Part shown: positions 1-11,441 of the stretch, one piece after another
Position numbering within the stretch: position 1 is the first letter of the stretch
How the letters are laid out: each line of letters starts with the position of its first letter
Translations under genes and position numbers: made by a program
The notes under the pieces: model-generated
What the model saw: only the letters and a program-made list of their open reading frames with translations
Databases searched by the model: none
What the model was told of the DNA's origin: nothing
Assembly (NCBI RefSeq): GCF_030580865.1
Contig: NZ_JAUQSY010000001.1
Span: 528,319 to 592,318 of the forward strand
DNA: 64,000 nt
Origin: Hymenobacter aranciens
Lineage (GTDB): Bacteria; Bacteroidota; Bacteroidia; Cytophagales; Hymenobacteraceae
Direction of reading: 5' to 3'

Positions 1-390
1 CTGCGTCACGGCGTCGGCCTCGGCATCCAGAAACTTGCGGCCATCCACGCCGATGACTTTCAGCGCAAAACCCTTCACGTTGGCCGTGCTGTCGGGCTCA
101 ATGGAGCCGGGCGAAGTAGAAAGGCGAATGATGACCGGAAACGGCCCGGCCTGCTTGAACATGCCCTGGCGCAGGTGCTCCGGCAGGTCGGGGCGCAGGT
201 GCAGCTCGCCGCGCAGGATGCCGTGGCTCTTGGCGTGGGCGTCGCGCACGGCATGGCGGTACTTCTCGAAGAAGAACTGATTGAGCCGCGCCATCGACTC
301 CACCGTCTCGTTGGCTAGCTGTTCTTCGTTAGGTTGAATTTGTTCGACGCCGCTGTCGTAGCGCACGTAAGCAGTAGGGTTATCGGCCAT
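1..390 (-). CDS. Catalase-family protein (N-terminal part, cut by window start)
   Basis: The visible 130 residues start at an ATG at 390 and run off the left edge. They contain the catalase-superfamily signature region: a His in HAKSHGILRGEL (the position of the distal heme-pocket His), then VIIRLSTSPGSIEPDS and NVKGFALKVIG, which matches the conserved stretch in which catalases place an Asn and a Gly-Phe-Ala turn. The N-terminus resembles the small catalase-like heme proteins (y4iL/SrpA type) rather than the classical 480-residue catalases, which have a different lead-in. A role in peroxide handling is inferred. The proximal Tyr ligand would be outside the window, so activity cannot be judged. 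Confidence 0.75.
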   Translation of the reverse strand, partial: MADNPTAYVRYDSGVEQIQPNEEQLANETVESMARLNQFFFEKYRHAVRDAHAKSHGILRGELHLRPDLPEHLRQGMFKQAGPFPVIIRLSTSPGSIEPDSTANVKGFALKVIGVDGRKFLDAEADAVTQ

Positions 391-480
391 GCAAGCTGAG
401 TAGTAAGAGAGTGATAGAAAAAGAATGGCTTTTTCTACGACAGTCTTTCGCCGTGGTTAGGCTGAGCTTGGGGCCGCGAG

Positions 481-1143
481 TTACTTCAGCTGCTTCAGAT
501 ACTCCGGCATCGGCAGCGCCGCACTAGCCACGGCCTGCCCCGACAGGTGCACGATGAGGGCCCGGCACCGGCTGCCGGCCGCCTGGCCGTCGGTTTCGAA
601 GGCCACGCCGCGCTTCACGTCGTCGTACAGGTAGCGCGGGCCGGCCGTGAGCTGGTACGTGGCAGCCAGCGGCAACTGGCCGTAAGCGGCCTGAATTTCG
701 GCCAGCAGGCTGCCTACACCCAGGCTGTTCGGCAGCCGGAACTCCCGCGAAGTAGTGCGTACCAACTGCACGGTATGGTGGTCAACATCATTGTTTCGCG
801 GGGCCGTGTACACGTCGAGCTGCGTACGGGCGCTGTCGCGGCCGTACCAGGTGGCCCAGGCTTTTTGCATGGCCGCATCGCCGAAGGAAGGCTTGCCCAG
901 CGGCGCCAGGGCGGTGCCGGCATCGGCCCCCAGGCGCAGCCGGGCCAGGCTGCGGCCGGGCTCTACCCAGAAGGGGGCCGCGCTATCGGCGGCAACAGGC
1001 GCCGGGCCAGCCGTGGCGGGCGGAACGGCGGCATCCACGGCCACCGGCGGCAGGGGCGCCACCTGGGCGGTAGTGGTGTCGGACGACTGCGACTGGCAGG
1101 CCGCCAGGACCAGCAGCGGCAGAGCAACGAACAGGGAGCGCAT
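481..1143 (-). CDS. Hypothetical lipoprotein, 220 aa
   Basis: The start at 1143 is chosen because it gives a clean lipoprotein signal peptide, MRSLFVALPLLVLAAC, with the lipobox Cys at residue 16. The upstream in-frame ATG would put about 37 unrelated residues ahead of it. After the Cys comes an Ala/Pro/Thr-rich linker of about 40 residues and then a compact domain of about 160 residues. I do not recognise the domain. The pattern of short beta strands (RLRLGADAGTAL, YLYDDVKRGVAFE) suggests a small periplasmic or surface fold. It lies downstream of the next gene to the right on the same strand, with about 145 bp between, so co-transcription is possible but not evident. Confidence 0.7.
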   Translation of the reverse strand: MRSLFVALPLLVLAACQSQSSDTTTAQVAPLPPVAVDAAVPPATAGPAPVAADSAAPFWVEPGRSLARLRLGADAGTALAPLGKPSFGDAAMQKAWATWYGRDSARTQLDVYTAPRNNDVDHHTVQLVRTTSREFRLPNSLGVGSLLAEIQAAYGQLPLAATYQLTAGPRYLYDDVKRGVAFETDGQAAGSRCRALIVHLSGQAVASAALPMPEYLKQLK

Positions 1144-1288
1144 GAGGCTGAAGCAAAATAAGGTCGGGCTTCCTACGCTGGGCGGCTGCCGGCTGTTGTC
1201 GGGCCAATTATCCTTGAGCTGGCGAAGGTATAAAAAAGGCGCCGGTGAGCTCACCGGCGCCTTTGCAAAATATCAGAGTAAGCGCGGC

Positions 1289-1741
1289 TTACATGCCAGC
1301 GGGCAGCATGGTCACCAGCACGGGCGACTTCTGGCCACCTTTCACTTTCACGTTCCAGTCGCCGAGGCCAGCGTAGGCAAACTTCAGGTTCACGTTGGCG
1401 GCTTCAGCGGCGGGCAGCGTCACGCTGAAGATGCCGTCTTCGTTGGTTACCACCATGGCGCTGAGCTTGCCGGTGGGGATAACGCTGGTGCCGGGCAGGG
1501 GCAGGCCGTTCTGACCCAGCACGATGCCGGTGAAGGTGTAAAACTTGGGAGCTACGGGACGGGCGTCTACCGTCTTCAGGGTCTTGGGAGCGGCTACCTT
1601 GGCTTTGGCCGTCGTTTTCACCGACGATACGGTTTTCATTTTAGCTACCGGGCCTTTGGCCGGCGTGCGAGCGGCGCTGGCCGAGGTGGCGAGGGCAAAC
1701 AGGCAGGCGAAGAGCAGCGAGGCGAGAGTAAAGAAGCGCAT
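1289..1741 (-). CDS. Secreted protein with carboxypeptidase-regulatory-like domain, 150 aa
   Basis: The start at 1741 gives MRFFTLASLLFACLFALATS followed by Ala-X-Ala, a standard signal peptide. The longer reading frame upstream adds residues that look non-coding. Residues about 25-60 are Lys/Ala/Thr-rich and basic. Residues about 70-145 read TFTGIVLGQNGLPLPGTSV, then a Val-Thr-Asn-Glu-Asp-Gly-Phe-Ser strand, which is the CarboxypepD_reg/DUF4480 beta-sandwich that usually sits at the N-terminus of TonB receptors in Bacteroidota. Here it stands alone. Function is unknown; free-standing copies are common in this phylum. Confidence 0.7.
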   Translation of the reverse strand: MRFFTLASLLFACLFALATSASAARTPAKGPVAKMKTVSSVKTTAKAKVAAPKTLKTVDARPVAPKFYTFTGIVLGQNGLPLPGTSVIPTGKLSAMVVTNEDGIFSVTLPAAEAANVNLKFAYAGLGDWNVKVKGGQKSPVLVTMLPAGM

Positions 1742-1997
1742 GGCGAAAAGCAGTGAAGAGTTGAACCAGGAAGCGCGGCTAACCTGCTGCGCTGTTTGAT
1801 GATTCAAAATTATACTGCCCCGTACCCCCATTGCTGGGCTTCTGGCTAAGCGCAACCATTCGGCCCCGCGAACGGCGGCTTTTCGTGGCTGAATGAAAGG
1901 CCCACCCGGCGAACGGTGGAAATTTTTAGCCCAATGACAGACAAGCCGCGTTCAAGCGCTGTTATAGCGCCTCAATTCACTTAAAAACCGCTTCCCA

Positions 1998-2714
1998 ATG
2001 GAATCACTGCAAGGAAAAGTCGCCCTCGTCACGGGCGCCGGCAAAGGCATCGGCCGCGCCGTGGCCGTAGCCCTGGCCCACGAAGGCGTGCACGTAGGCC
2101 TGCTGGCCCGCACCGAAACCCAGCTGCAGGAGCTGGCCGCCGAGCTACAGGCCCTGGGCGTAAAAACCGCCGTGGCCGCCGCCGACGTGGCCGATATCAA
2201 CGCCGTGAACGCGGCCGTGGCCAGCATCACCGGGCAGCTCGGCCCCATCGACATCCTCATTAATAACGCCGGCATCGGCAGCTTCGCCAAGTTTCTGGAG
2301 ATGGAGCCCAGCGACTGGGAGCAGATTATCCGGGTGAACCTGCTGGGCGTGTACTACGTGACCCGCGCCGCCCTGCCCGCCATGATTGAGCGCCAGACCG
2401 GCGACATTATCAACATTTCATCCTCGGCCGGGCTGCGGGCCGCCGCCGGCAGCAGCGCCTACAGCGCCTCCAAGTTCGGCCTCATGGGCCTCACCGAGTC
2501 CTTGATGCAGGAGGTGCGCAAGCACAACATCCGCGTGTCGGCCCTCACGCCCAGTACGGTAGCCACGGACCTGGCCATCGGCAACAAGCTCACCGACGGC
2601 AACCCCGACAAAGTGATGCAGCCCGAAGACCTCGCCGAGTTCATCGTGGCCCAGCTCAAGCTCAACCGCCGCATCTTTATTAAGGATGCTGGCATGTGGA
2701 GCACCAACCCGTAA
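1998..2714 (+). CDS. Short-chain dehydrogenase/reductase (3-ketoacyl-ACP reductase-like), 238 aa
   Basis: This is a classical SDR of normal length. The Rossmann dinucleotide motif TGAGKGIG is at residues 12-19, NNAG at 89-92, the catalytic Ser in INISSSAG near 141, and YSASK with Tyr155 and Lys159. An Arg after the second strand (LLAR) favours NADPH over NADH. The closest families are FabG-like reductases and sepiapterin-reductase-like SDRs; the substrate cannot be told from sequence. The gene ends in an imperfect 24-bp inverted repeat shared with the convergent gene at 2780. Confidence 0.9.
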   Translation: MESLQGKVALVTGAGKGIGRAVAVALAHEGVHVGLLARTETQLQELAAELQALGVKTAVAAADVADINAVNAAVASITGQLGPIDILINNAGIGSFAKFLEMEPSDWEQIIRVNLLGVYYVTRAALPAMIERQTGDIINISSSAGLRAAAGSSAYSASKFGLMGLTESLMQEVRKHNIRVSALTPSTVATDLAIGNKLTDGNPDKVMQPEDLAEFIVAQLKLNRRIFIKDAGMWSTNP

Positions 2715-2723
2715 GGGTTTCTG

Positions 2724-2780
2724 GTTTCTGGCTGCTCGTTTCTGGTTGTCTTTAATAACCAGAAACGAGCAACCAGAAAC
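2724..2780. terminator. Bidirectional hairpin between convergent genes
   Basis: The arms 2724-2747 and 2757-2780 pair over 24 bases with one mismatch, around a 9-base loop. Each arm is built from two copies of GTTTCTGG, so the hairpin is itself repetitive. It lies between the stop codons of the SDR gene (+) and the SnoaL-like gene (-), and the right arm runs up to the latter's stop codon. The position fits a two-way terminator, though it lacks a long T-tract. Confidence 0.6.
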
Positions 2781-3118
2781 TATCCCTCATACCGTTGCTG
2801 TCGGTAAATCTTGCCATCGAACAGCTCGAACACCAGGCAGACCTGGGCCGAAAGCTGGCGGTTGGGGCCGAAGCCGGGCACGGGAAAGCTGGCCTCGCCC
2901 TGCCACTGGGCTTCTACTACTACGGTGTCGTTCGAGCAGGTGTGCAGGTGCTGCAGGTCGAAGCTTTGGGTGGTGAGGCGGGTGCTGCGCGCCAGCAGGG
3001 CGGGGTGCTCGTGGCTGGGGGCTTCGGGGTGCAGCAGTTCGGCGTAGGCGGCCGGGTCGGGATTGCAGGTTTCGAGCAGCGTGAGGTACTGGCGGACGAG
3101 GGCGGCGGGTTCGGTCAT
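2780..3118 (-). CDS. SnoaL/NTF2-like protein, 112 aa
   Basis: A short cone-shaped-fold protein. The N-terminal helix PAALVRQYLTLLET is followed by DPAAYAELLHPEA, the usual opening of the nuclear-transport-factor-2/SnoaL-like superfamily, and the C-terminal strand VCLVFELFDGKIYRQQRYEG is the typical closing hairpin. The start at 3118 is preferred to 3127 by fit to the fold. Members bind small hydrophobic ligands or act as isomerases or hydrolases; no catalytic set can be assigned here. The upstream 130 bp is AT-rich and contains TATCTTG on the minus strand, one base short of the phylum's -7 consensus. Confidence 0.7.
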   Translation of the reverse strand: MTEPAALVRQYLTLLETCNPDPAAYAELLHPEAPSHEHPALLARSTRLTTQSFDLQHLHTCSNDTVVVEAQWQGEASFPVPGFGPNRQLSAQVCLVFELFDGKIYRQQRYEG

Positions 3119-3253
3119 AGCTGGCAACGTAGAGGCGTGGAATGCGTGCGCAAGATACGAATAAGCTATTTTGATTGGCTAATTTTTTTAGTTTATTTCG
3201 GGTAAAATAATTAGCCGGCCGCCTTTCGGGCCGCCACTGGCCGGGCCCGGCGC

Positions 3254-3859
3254 TTACTCCACCACGATGCCATACTTGCTCAGCAGGCTGGGCAGGCCGT
3301 GGAGGGCGAAACGGGCGCCGCTCAACTCGTTGCTCTCGGGGTCGAGGCCGAAATCGGTGGCGGTGGTGAAGTCGGCGCCTTTCAGGATGGTGTAGTGAAA
3401 GGTGGCGTGGGGCAACTGACAGCTTTGAAAGACAGACTCGCTGAGGTCGGCGTTGGTGAAATCGGCTTCGGGCAGGGTGCAGTGGGCGAAGCGGGTGCCG
3501 GGCATCTTCTTGCCCGCGAAGGAGGTGTAGCCGAGCTGGCAGTGGTCGAAATGCACGCCGAAGAGCATGTCGCGGCAGGACGAAAACTGCACGCCGAGCA
3601 GCTTGCAGTCGGCAAAGGCCACGTTCTGCATACCTGTGCCGCTCACGGTGGCCGAGGCCAGGTTGCAGCGCTCAAAGAGGCAGTCGGTGAAGCGCAGATG
3701 GTTCAGGGCCGCGCCGCTGAATTCGCAGTTGATGAAGTGGAACTGCTCGAACTCGTCGCCGTGGGCCAGAAGCTGGTTGATGGTCCAGCCGGTCACGATG
3801 TTTTCGTCGGGGAAACGGTCGGGTTTACGGGCGGCGGTGGGCTTGCGGCGGGGCTTCAT
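3254..3859 (-). CDS. Pentapeptide-repeat protein, 201 aa
   Basis: Residues about 35-190 are a run of A(D/N)LXX-like pentapeptides (for example CNLASATVS, ADFTNADLSESVF, ADFTTATDF), predicted to fold as a right-handed quadrilateral beta-helix. The start at 3859 gives a basic N-terminus, MKPRRKPTAARKPDRF, with no signal peptide, so the protein is probably cytoplasmic. Some relatives (MfpA, Qnr) mimic DNA and protect gyrase, but many have no known role, and nothing here separates the two. A large palindromic element lies just upstream. Confidence 0.85.
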   Translation of the reverse strand: MKPRRKPTAARKPDRFPDENIVTGWTINQLLAHGDEFEQFHFINCEFSGAALNHLRFTDCLFERCNLASATVSGTGMQNVAFADCKLLGVQFSSCRDMLFGVHFDHCQLGYTSFAGKKMPGTRFAHCTLPEADFTNADLSESVFQSCQLPHATFHYTILKGADFTTATDFGLDPESNELSGARFALHGLPSLLSKYGIVVE

Positions 3860-3943
3860 TATAAACAGCAAGTAAGAACACAAAAGAACGTCATCTTACA
3901 GCCAGCAAAGCCGGGCTTTTGTTCGGAATCCAATGAATAAACT

Positions 3944-4099
3944 AGCCGCAAAGCGGCGACACGTTGGTAGTCTGACCGGGAACGCAATAAACCAGAGCCG
4001 CAAAGCGGCGGCACTGACTACCGAGTGGTAGTGCCGCCGCTTTGCGGCTCTATTCTACTAGCCAATTAATAGCTACCAACGTGTCGTCGCTTTGCGGCT
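3944..4099. repeat. Palindromic element family A, copy 1
   Basis: A nested palindrome of about 156 bp. The outer arms start AGCCGCAAAGCGGCGACACG and end in GTTGGTAG, pairing over 27 bases with one mismatch. The inner arms, AGAGCCGCAAAGCGGCGGCA plus CT, pair perfectly over 22 bases. Each arm contains the mini-hairpin GCCGC-AAA-GCGGC, so there are four mini-hairpins in all. It sits between two minus-strand genes. Three further copies are at 9301, 19267 and 37755. Confidence 0.9.
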
Positions 4100-4129
4100 G
4101 GCCAATGTAGTAATAGGCGGGGCGACTTC

Positions 4130-6184
<2,055 letters not shown>

Positions 6185-6382
6185 CAAGGGCAGCGACAGG
6201 GCTAGGGTTGGAAAGCAGGGCGACAAAGCTACCGCCGGGGCGGTAGTAGTCGGCCGTGGCCCCCTAACCGTTGCACGGCCCCGAAGGTGCCCCGCCGAAA
6301 AACTAAACCTAAGCACGGCCTTTGGCGTTGCTTAGCGCCGGCTGCTCGCCGGGCGCCCCGTTTCCGACTGCCTTCGCGCTGC

Positions 6383-6793
6383 ATGCCTGCCACCCACCGC
6401 ACCGTTTACTTTGAGAATGCCGCCGGCCGCATCTGGACCGAGCCCGCCGGCTACCTGCGCCTCGACTACCACGCCGGCCGCCGCCAGGAAACCGACTTTC
6501 GGGCCCTGCTCACCCACCTGCGCCAGGCCATGAGCCGCCACGGCGGGGGCCGCGTGCTCATCAACCAGCGCCAGATGGCCGGCTTCAGCCCCGCCGAGGA
6601 GCGCTGGATGATAGGCGAGTGGCTGCCCCGCGCCGTGCAGGACAATGGCTACCGCTCCGGGGCCGTGCTCGTGGCCGACGATGTCTTTGCCCGCCTCGCC
6701 ATGAGCAACGTGGCGATGGCTACCCACCACCTGGGGCACGAGTACCGCAACTTTTCGGACGAAGGGGAGGCGGTGGCGTGGCTGCTGGCGTAG
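6383..6793 (+). CDS. STAS/SpoIIAA-like hypothetical protein, 136 aa
   Basis: The start at 6383 is chosen because the residues coded upstream are Arg/Pro-rich and do not look like protein. The sequence alternates strands and helices (VYFENAAGRIWTEPAGYLRLDYH, then a helix, VLINQRQMAGFSPAE, then AVLVADDVFARLAMS), as expected for the small SpoIIAA-like/STAS-type domains common in Hymenobacter-type genomes. No catalytic residues are evident. It diverges from the nuclease gene and is followed by the paired palindromes of family B. Confidence 0.65.
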   Translation: MPATHRTVYFENAAGRIWTEPAGYLRLDYHAGRRQETDFRALLTHLRQAMSRHGGGRVLINQRQMAGFSPAEERWMIGEWLPRAVQDNGYRSGAVLVADDVFARLAMSNVAMATHHLGHEYRNFSDEGEAVAWLLA

Positions 6794-6802
6794 AAATAAC
6801 GA

Positions 6803-6914
6803 AGTGGTAGTACGAATTCCCCGCAGGGGTTCGTACTACCACTCTGTCGCCTGGGTTATTTTAACAACGACGAAGTGGTAGTACGAACTGCTACGCGGAA
6901 TTCGTACTACCACT
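6803..6914. repeat. Paired palindromes, family B (B1 + B2)
   Basis: Two 41-bp hairpins, 6803-6843 and 6874-6914, share the arms AGTGGTAGTACGAA / TTCGTACTACCACT, with a 30-bp spacer ending in AACGACG. Their loops are in opposite orientation: B1 has AATTCCCCGCAGGGGTT and B2 has AACTGCTACGCGGAATT. The pair lies between convergent genes. A second pair with the same layout is at 22005-22114. Confidence 0.9.
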
Positions 6915-6931
6915 CCCGCCCGCCGCTCATG

Positions 6932-7294
6932 CTACCCCCGCGTGAGCGCCGCCCAGGCTTCGGCCTCGCTGCCCACGAAGCGCACGCGCCCCTGCCGGTT
7001 GCTTTCGCGCATGAAGTCCTGCAGGGCCTTGCTTTCATAGCCCGCGAAGTCGCCCACGATGGCCAGGCGCATATCGTAGTTCGAGAACTTTTGGAGTACC
7101 TCGCCCGCCAGGCCCGTGCGCAGGTCGAAGAACTCGGGCGCCAGCTGGGCGGCTTGCAGCACCACGCCGCGGGCGCCCTGGTAGCCGGCATTGACCAGCA
7201 AATCCAGCGCGTCCTGCGGGGTGCGGATGGCCACGCCGGCGGCGGGCAGGGCGGCCAGGGTGTGGTGGTTGACGTCGGAGAGGATGAAGTTCAT
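6932..7294 (-). CDS. DUF4180 domain protein, 120 aa
   Basis: The full length matches the DUF4180 family: an N-terminal strand, DALDLLVNAGYQGARGVVL, then the conserved core APEFFDLRTGLAGEVLQKFS and YDMRLAIVGDF, then a C-terminal helix with FVGSEAEAWAAL. The fold is probably alpha/beta like STAS. Function is unknown. The gene is 21 bp downstream of lysA on the same strand and is probably co-transcribed with it. Confidence 0.85.
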   Translation of the reverse strand: MNFILSDVNHHTLAALPAAGVAIRTPQDALDLLVNAGYQGARGVVLQAAQLAPEFFDLRTGLAGEVLQKFSNYDMRLAIVGDFAGYESKALQDFMRESNRQGRVRFVGSEAEAWAALTRG

Positions 7295-7315
7295 GGGGGT
7301 GGGTCGTGTTGAGTA

Positions 7316-8515
7316 TTACTCCTGCCCCGCCAGCAAGTCCTCAAACGTCTGCCGGCGCCGGATGAGGCGCATCGCGCCGTCTTCCAGCAGCACCTCGGCC
7401 GGGCGGGGGCGCGAGTTGAACGAGCTGCTCATCTCGAAGCCGTAGGCGCCGGCGTTGTGGAAGGCCAGCAGGTCGCCCTCGCGCACCTCGGGCAGCAGCC
7501 GGTCCCAGGCGAAGGTATCGGTCTCGCAGATGTTGCCCACCACGGTATAGATGCGCTCGGGGCCGTGGGGGTTGGTGAGGTTCGAGATGTGGTGATACGA
7601 GTCGTAGAACATGGGCCGGATGAGGTGGTTGAAGCCCGAATCGACGCCGGCGAAGACCGTGGCGGTAGTCTGCTTAATCACGGCCACGCGCACCAGCAGC
7701 CAGCCGCTCTCGCTCACGATGTACTTGCCGGGCTCGAACCAGCACTCCAGCGGCCGGCCGTACTCGGCCTCAAACTCCCGGAAGGCGGCGGCCACCTGCT
7801 GGCCCAGGGTGGTCACGTCCGTCTCGGGGTCGCCGGGCTTGTAGGGCACCTTGAAGCCCGAGCCCAGGTCGAGAAACTCCAAATCGGGGAAGCGGCGGGC
7901 GGCGTCGAAGAGCACGTCGAGCACCCGCAGGAACACGCCCACGTCCTTAATCTCGGAGCCGGTGTGCATGTGCAGGCCGCGCACGTGCAGGCCCGTGCTC
8001 TTGATGACGCGCTCCAGGTGTCGCATCTGGTGGATGCTGATGCCGAACTTCGAGTCGATGTGCCCGGTCGAGATTTTGTAGTTGCCGCCGGCCTCGATGT
8101 GCGGGTTCAGGCGCACGCACACCGGGTAGCTGCCCCCGAAGGTGGCCCCAAAGCGCTCCAGCAGCGAGATGTTGTCGATGTTGAGCGTCACGCCCAGGTC
8201 TTTGGCCGCCACCAGCTCCTCGAAGGTCACGCTGTTGGGGGTGAAGATGATGCTGTCGGCCGCGAAGCCGGCGTGCAGGCCCAGCTTCACCTCGTTCAGG
8301 CTCACGCAGTCGAGCCCGGCGCCCTGGGCTTGCAGCAGGCGCAGCACGCTCACGTTGCTCAGCGCCTTGCAGGCATAAAAAAACCGGGTCTTATGCCCGG
8401 CAAATGCAGTGGTTAGCTTGTGGTACTGGCCGACGATGGTGGCGGCGTCGTACACGTAGAGGGGGGTGCCGAACTCTTCGGCGGCAGCGAGCAGGGAAGC
8501 GGGGATAACAGCCAT
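7316..8515 (-). CDS. lysA: Diaminopimelate decarboxylase, 399 aa
   Basis: Converts meso-diaminopimelate to L-lysine and CO2, the last step of lysine synthesis. It is a fold-III PLP enzyme: the PLP lysine is K50 in FFYACK, the HTGSEI motif binds PLP phosphate, GSGFKVPY is the Gly-rich loop, EPGKYIVSESG is conserved, CETDTFAWDR supplies the active-site Cys from the partner subunit, and GAYGFEMSSSFNSRPRP closes the domain. The start at 8515 gives the usual family length; the longer open frame to 8998 runs through a palindrome and is not coding. The -7 element TATCTTTG ends 6 bp before the ATG, so the mRNA is probably leaderless or nearly so. Confidence 0.95.
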   Translation of the reverse strand: MAVIPASLLAAAEEFGTPLYVYDAATIVGQYHKLTTAFAGHKTRFFYACKALSNVSVLRLLQAQGAGLDCVSLNEVKLGLHAGFAADSIIFTPNSVTFEELVAAKDLGVTLNIDNISLLERFGATFGGSYPVCVRLNPHIEAGGNYKISTGHIDSKFGISIHQMRHLERVIKSTGLHVRGLHMHTGSEIKDVGVFLRVLDVLFDAARRFPDLEFLDLGSGFKVPYKPGDPETDVTTLGQQVAAAFREFEAEYGRPLECWFEPGKYIVSESGWLLVRVAVIKQTTATVFAGVDSGFNHLIRPMFYDSYHHISNLTNPHGPERIYTVVGNICETDTFAWDRLLPEVREGDLLAFHNAGAYGFEMSSSFNSRPRPAEVLLEDGAMRLIRRRQTFEDLLAGQE

Positions 8516-8521
8516 AGGAGG

Positions 8522-8529
8522 CAAAGATA
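8522..8529 (-). promoter_or_regulatory. -7 promoter element of lysA
   Basis: On the minus strand the sequence is TATCTTTG, an exact match to the Bacteroidota -7 consensus TAnnTTTG. It ends 6 bases upstream of the lysA ATG, which predicts a transcript start at or next to the start codon. I see no clear -33 TTG at 17-23 bp spacing. Confidence 0.6.
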
Positions 8530-8550
8530 GGGCGCAGGGCAGGGTGTGAA

Positions 8551-8770
8551 AGAACGACAAACTCCCCTCCTTGGAAAGGAGGGGATGTTTCAGCGCAGCT
8601 GAAACGGGGGTGGTTGGCCCGGTCGCGCCGTCAGGGTCGGCTGTAGGAAGTAATTTGCCGTCGGGATTGTTACCCATCGGCGCGAACGGCGCGGACGGCT
8701 CAACCACCCCCGTTCGGCGCTCTTCGCGCCTCACATCCCCTCCTTTCCAAGGAGGGGAGTTTGACGTTCT
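8551..8770. repeat. Large palindromic element in the lysA/DinB divergent region (family C)
   Basis: The outer arms pair CAAACTCCCCTCC at 8558 with GGAGGGGAGTTTG ending at 8764, and continue outward to 8551 and 8770 with one mismatch. Each arm contains the sub-hairpin CCCCTCCTT-GGAAAGGAGGGG. Inside lie a second hairpin, GTTTCAGCGCAGCTGAAAC, and the pair GGGGGTGGTTG / CAACCACCCCC. The element fills nearly all of the space between the lysA promoter and the next start codon, so it must sit in or next to that gene's promoter. Confidence 0.85.
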
Positions 8771-8783
8771 AACCTTCTCCCTC

Positions 8784-9293
8784 ATGTCCTCCCAACTCGA
8801 AGTCTGGCTGCGCGGCCCCATTGCGGGCATCCCCACCCCGCTGCAGCCCGTGGCCCACGCCCTGCTGCAGGCCCGCGAAGAGCTTACTACCGCCCTGGCC
8901 GGCTTCCCGCCCGCGCTGCTGGCCGCCCGGCCCGCCGGGGTGGCCTCGGTGGGCTTCCACCTGCAGCATATGACCGGGGTGCTCAACCGCCTGCTCACCT
9001 ACGCCCGGCAGGAAACGCTGTCGGAAGCCCAGTTCGCCACCTTCCAGCGCGAAGAAACCCCGCCCACCGGCCCCCACGCCGTGGCCGGGCTGCTGGCCGG
9101 CTTCGCGGCCGAGGTAGAGGCCGCCCTGGTCCAGCTGCGCGCCACCGACCCCGCCACCCTGGCCGAAGTGCGCGGCGTGGGGCGGGCCCAGGTGCCCAGC
9201 ACGCACCTGGGGCTGCTCTTCCACGCCGCCGAGCACACCATGCGCCACCTGGGCCAGCTGCTGGTGACGGCCAAGGTAGCGCGGGCGTTGTAG
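8784..9293 (+). CDS. DinB-family four-helix-bundle protein, 169 aa
   Basis: The start at 8784 is preferred because the upstream part of the frame lies inside the palindromic element. The helices carry the His residues typical of the DinB/YfiT metal-binding bundle: SVGFHLQHMTGVLNRLLTYA and LLFHAAEHTMRHLGQLLV. Members bind a divalent metal through three His and include DNA-damage-induced proteins of B. subtilis and thiol-dependent transferases. The exact reaction cannot be told here. The gene is convergent with the flavoprotein gene, with a family A palindrome between. Confidence 0.85.
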   Translation: MSSQLEVWLRGPIAGIPTPLQPVAHALLQAREELTTALAGFPPALLAARPAGVASVGFHLQHMTGVLNRLLTYARQETLSEAQFATFQREETPPTGPHAVAGLLAGFAAEVEAALVQLRATDPATLAEVRGVGRAQVPSTHLGLLFHAAEHTMRHLGQLLVTAKVARAL

Positions 9294-9300
9294 ACCACGC

Positions 9301-9465
9301 CATCAGCCAGCCGCAACGCGGCGGCATGTTGGTAGCATAACATTCAGGCCAGCAAGCCAGAGCCGCAACGCGGCGGCACAACCGGCTTGTGCCGCCGCGT
9401 TGCGGCTCTGCTCACGTTGTGGGGCAATAACTACCAACGTGTCGCCGCGTTGCGGCTGGCTGATG
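9301..9465. repeat. Palindromic element family A, copy 2
   Basis: Same nested layout as the copy at 3944, with outer arms extended to CATCAGCCAGCCGC. All four mini-hairpins here have the loop form GCCGC-AAC-GCGGC (or its complement GTT) instead of AAA, so both halves of each pairing changed together. It lies between convergent genes. Confidence 0.9.
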
Positions 9466-9484
9466 TGGGAGGCGTCGCGGGTGG

Positions 9485-11408
<1,924 letters not shown>

Positions 11409-11441
11409 GGCGGGGCGGGCCCCCAGGCGCCCCCTTCCTCC

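Noticed and set aside
7316..8998. 560-residue version of lysA
   Set aside because: The extra N-terminus is coded by the palindromic element and lies upstream of the promoter box.
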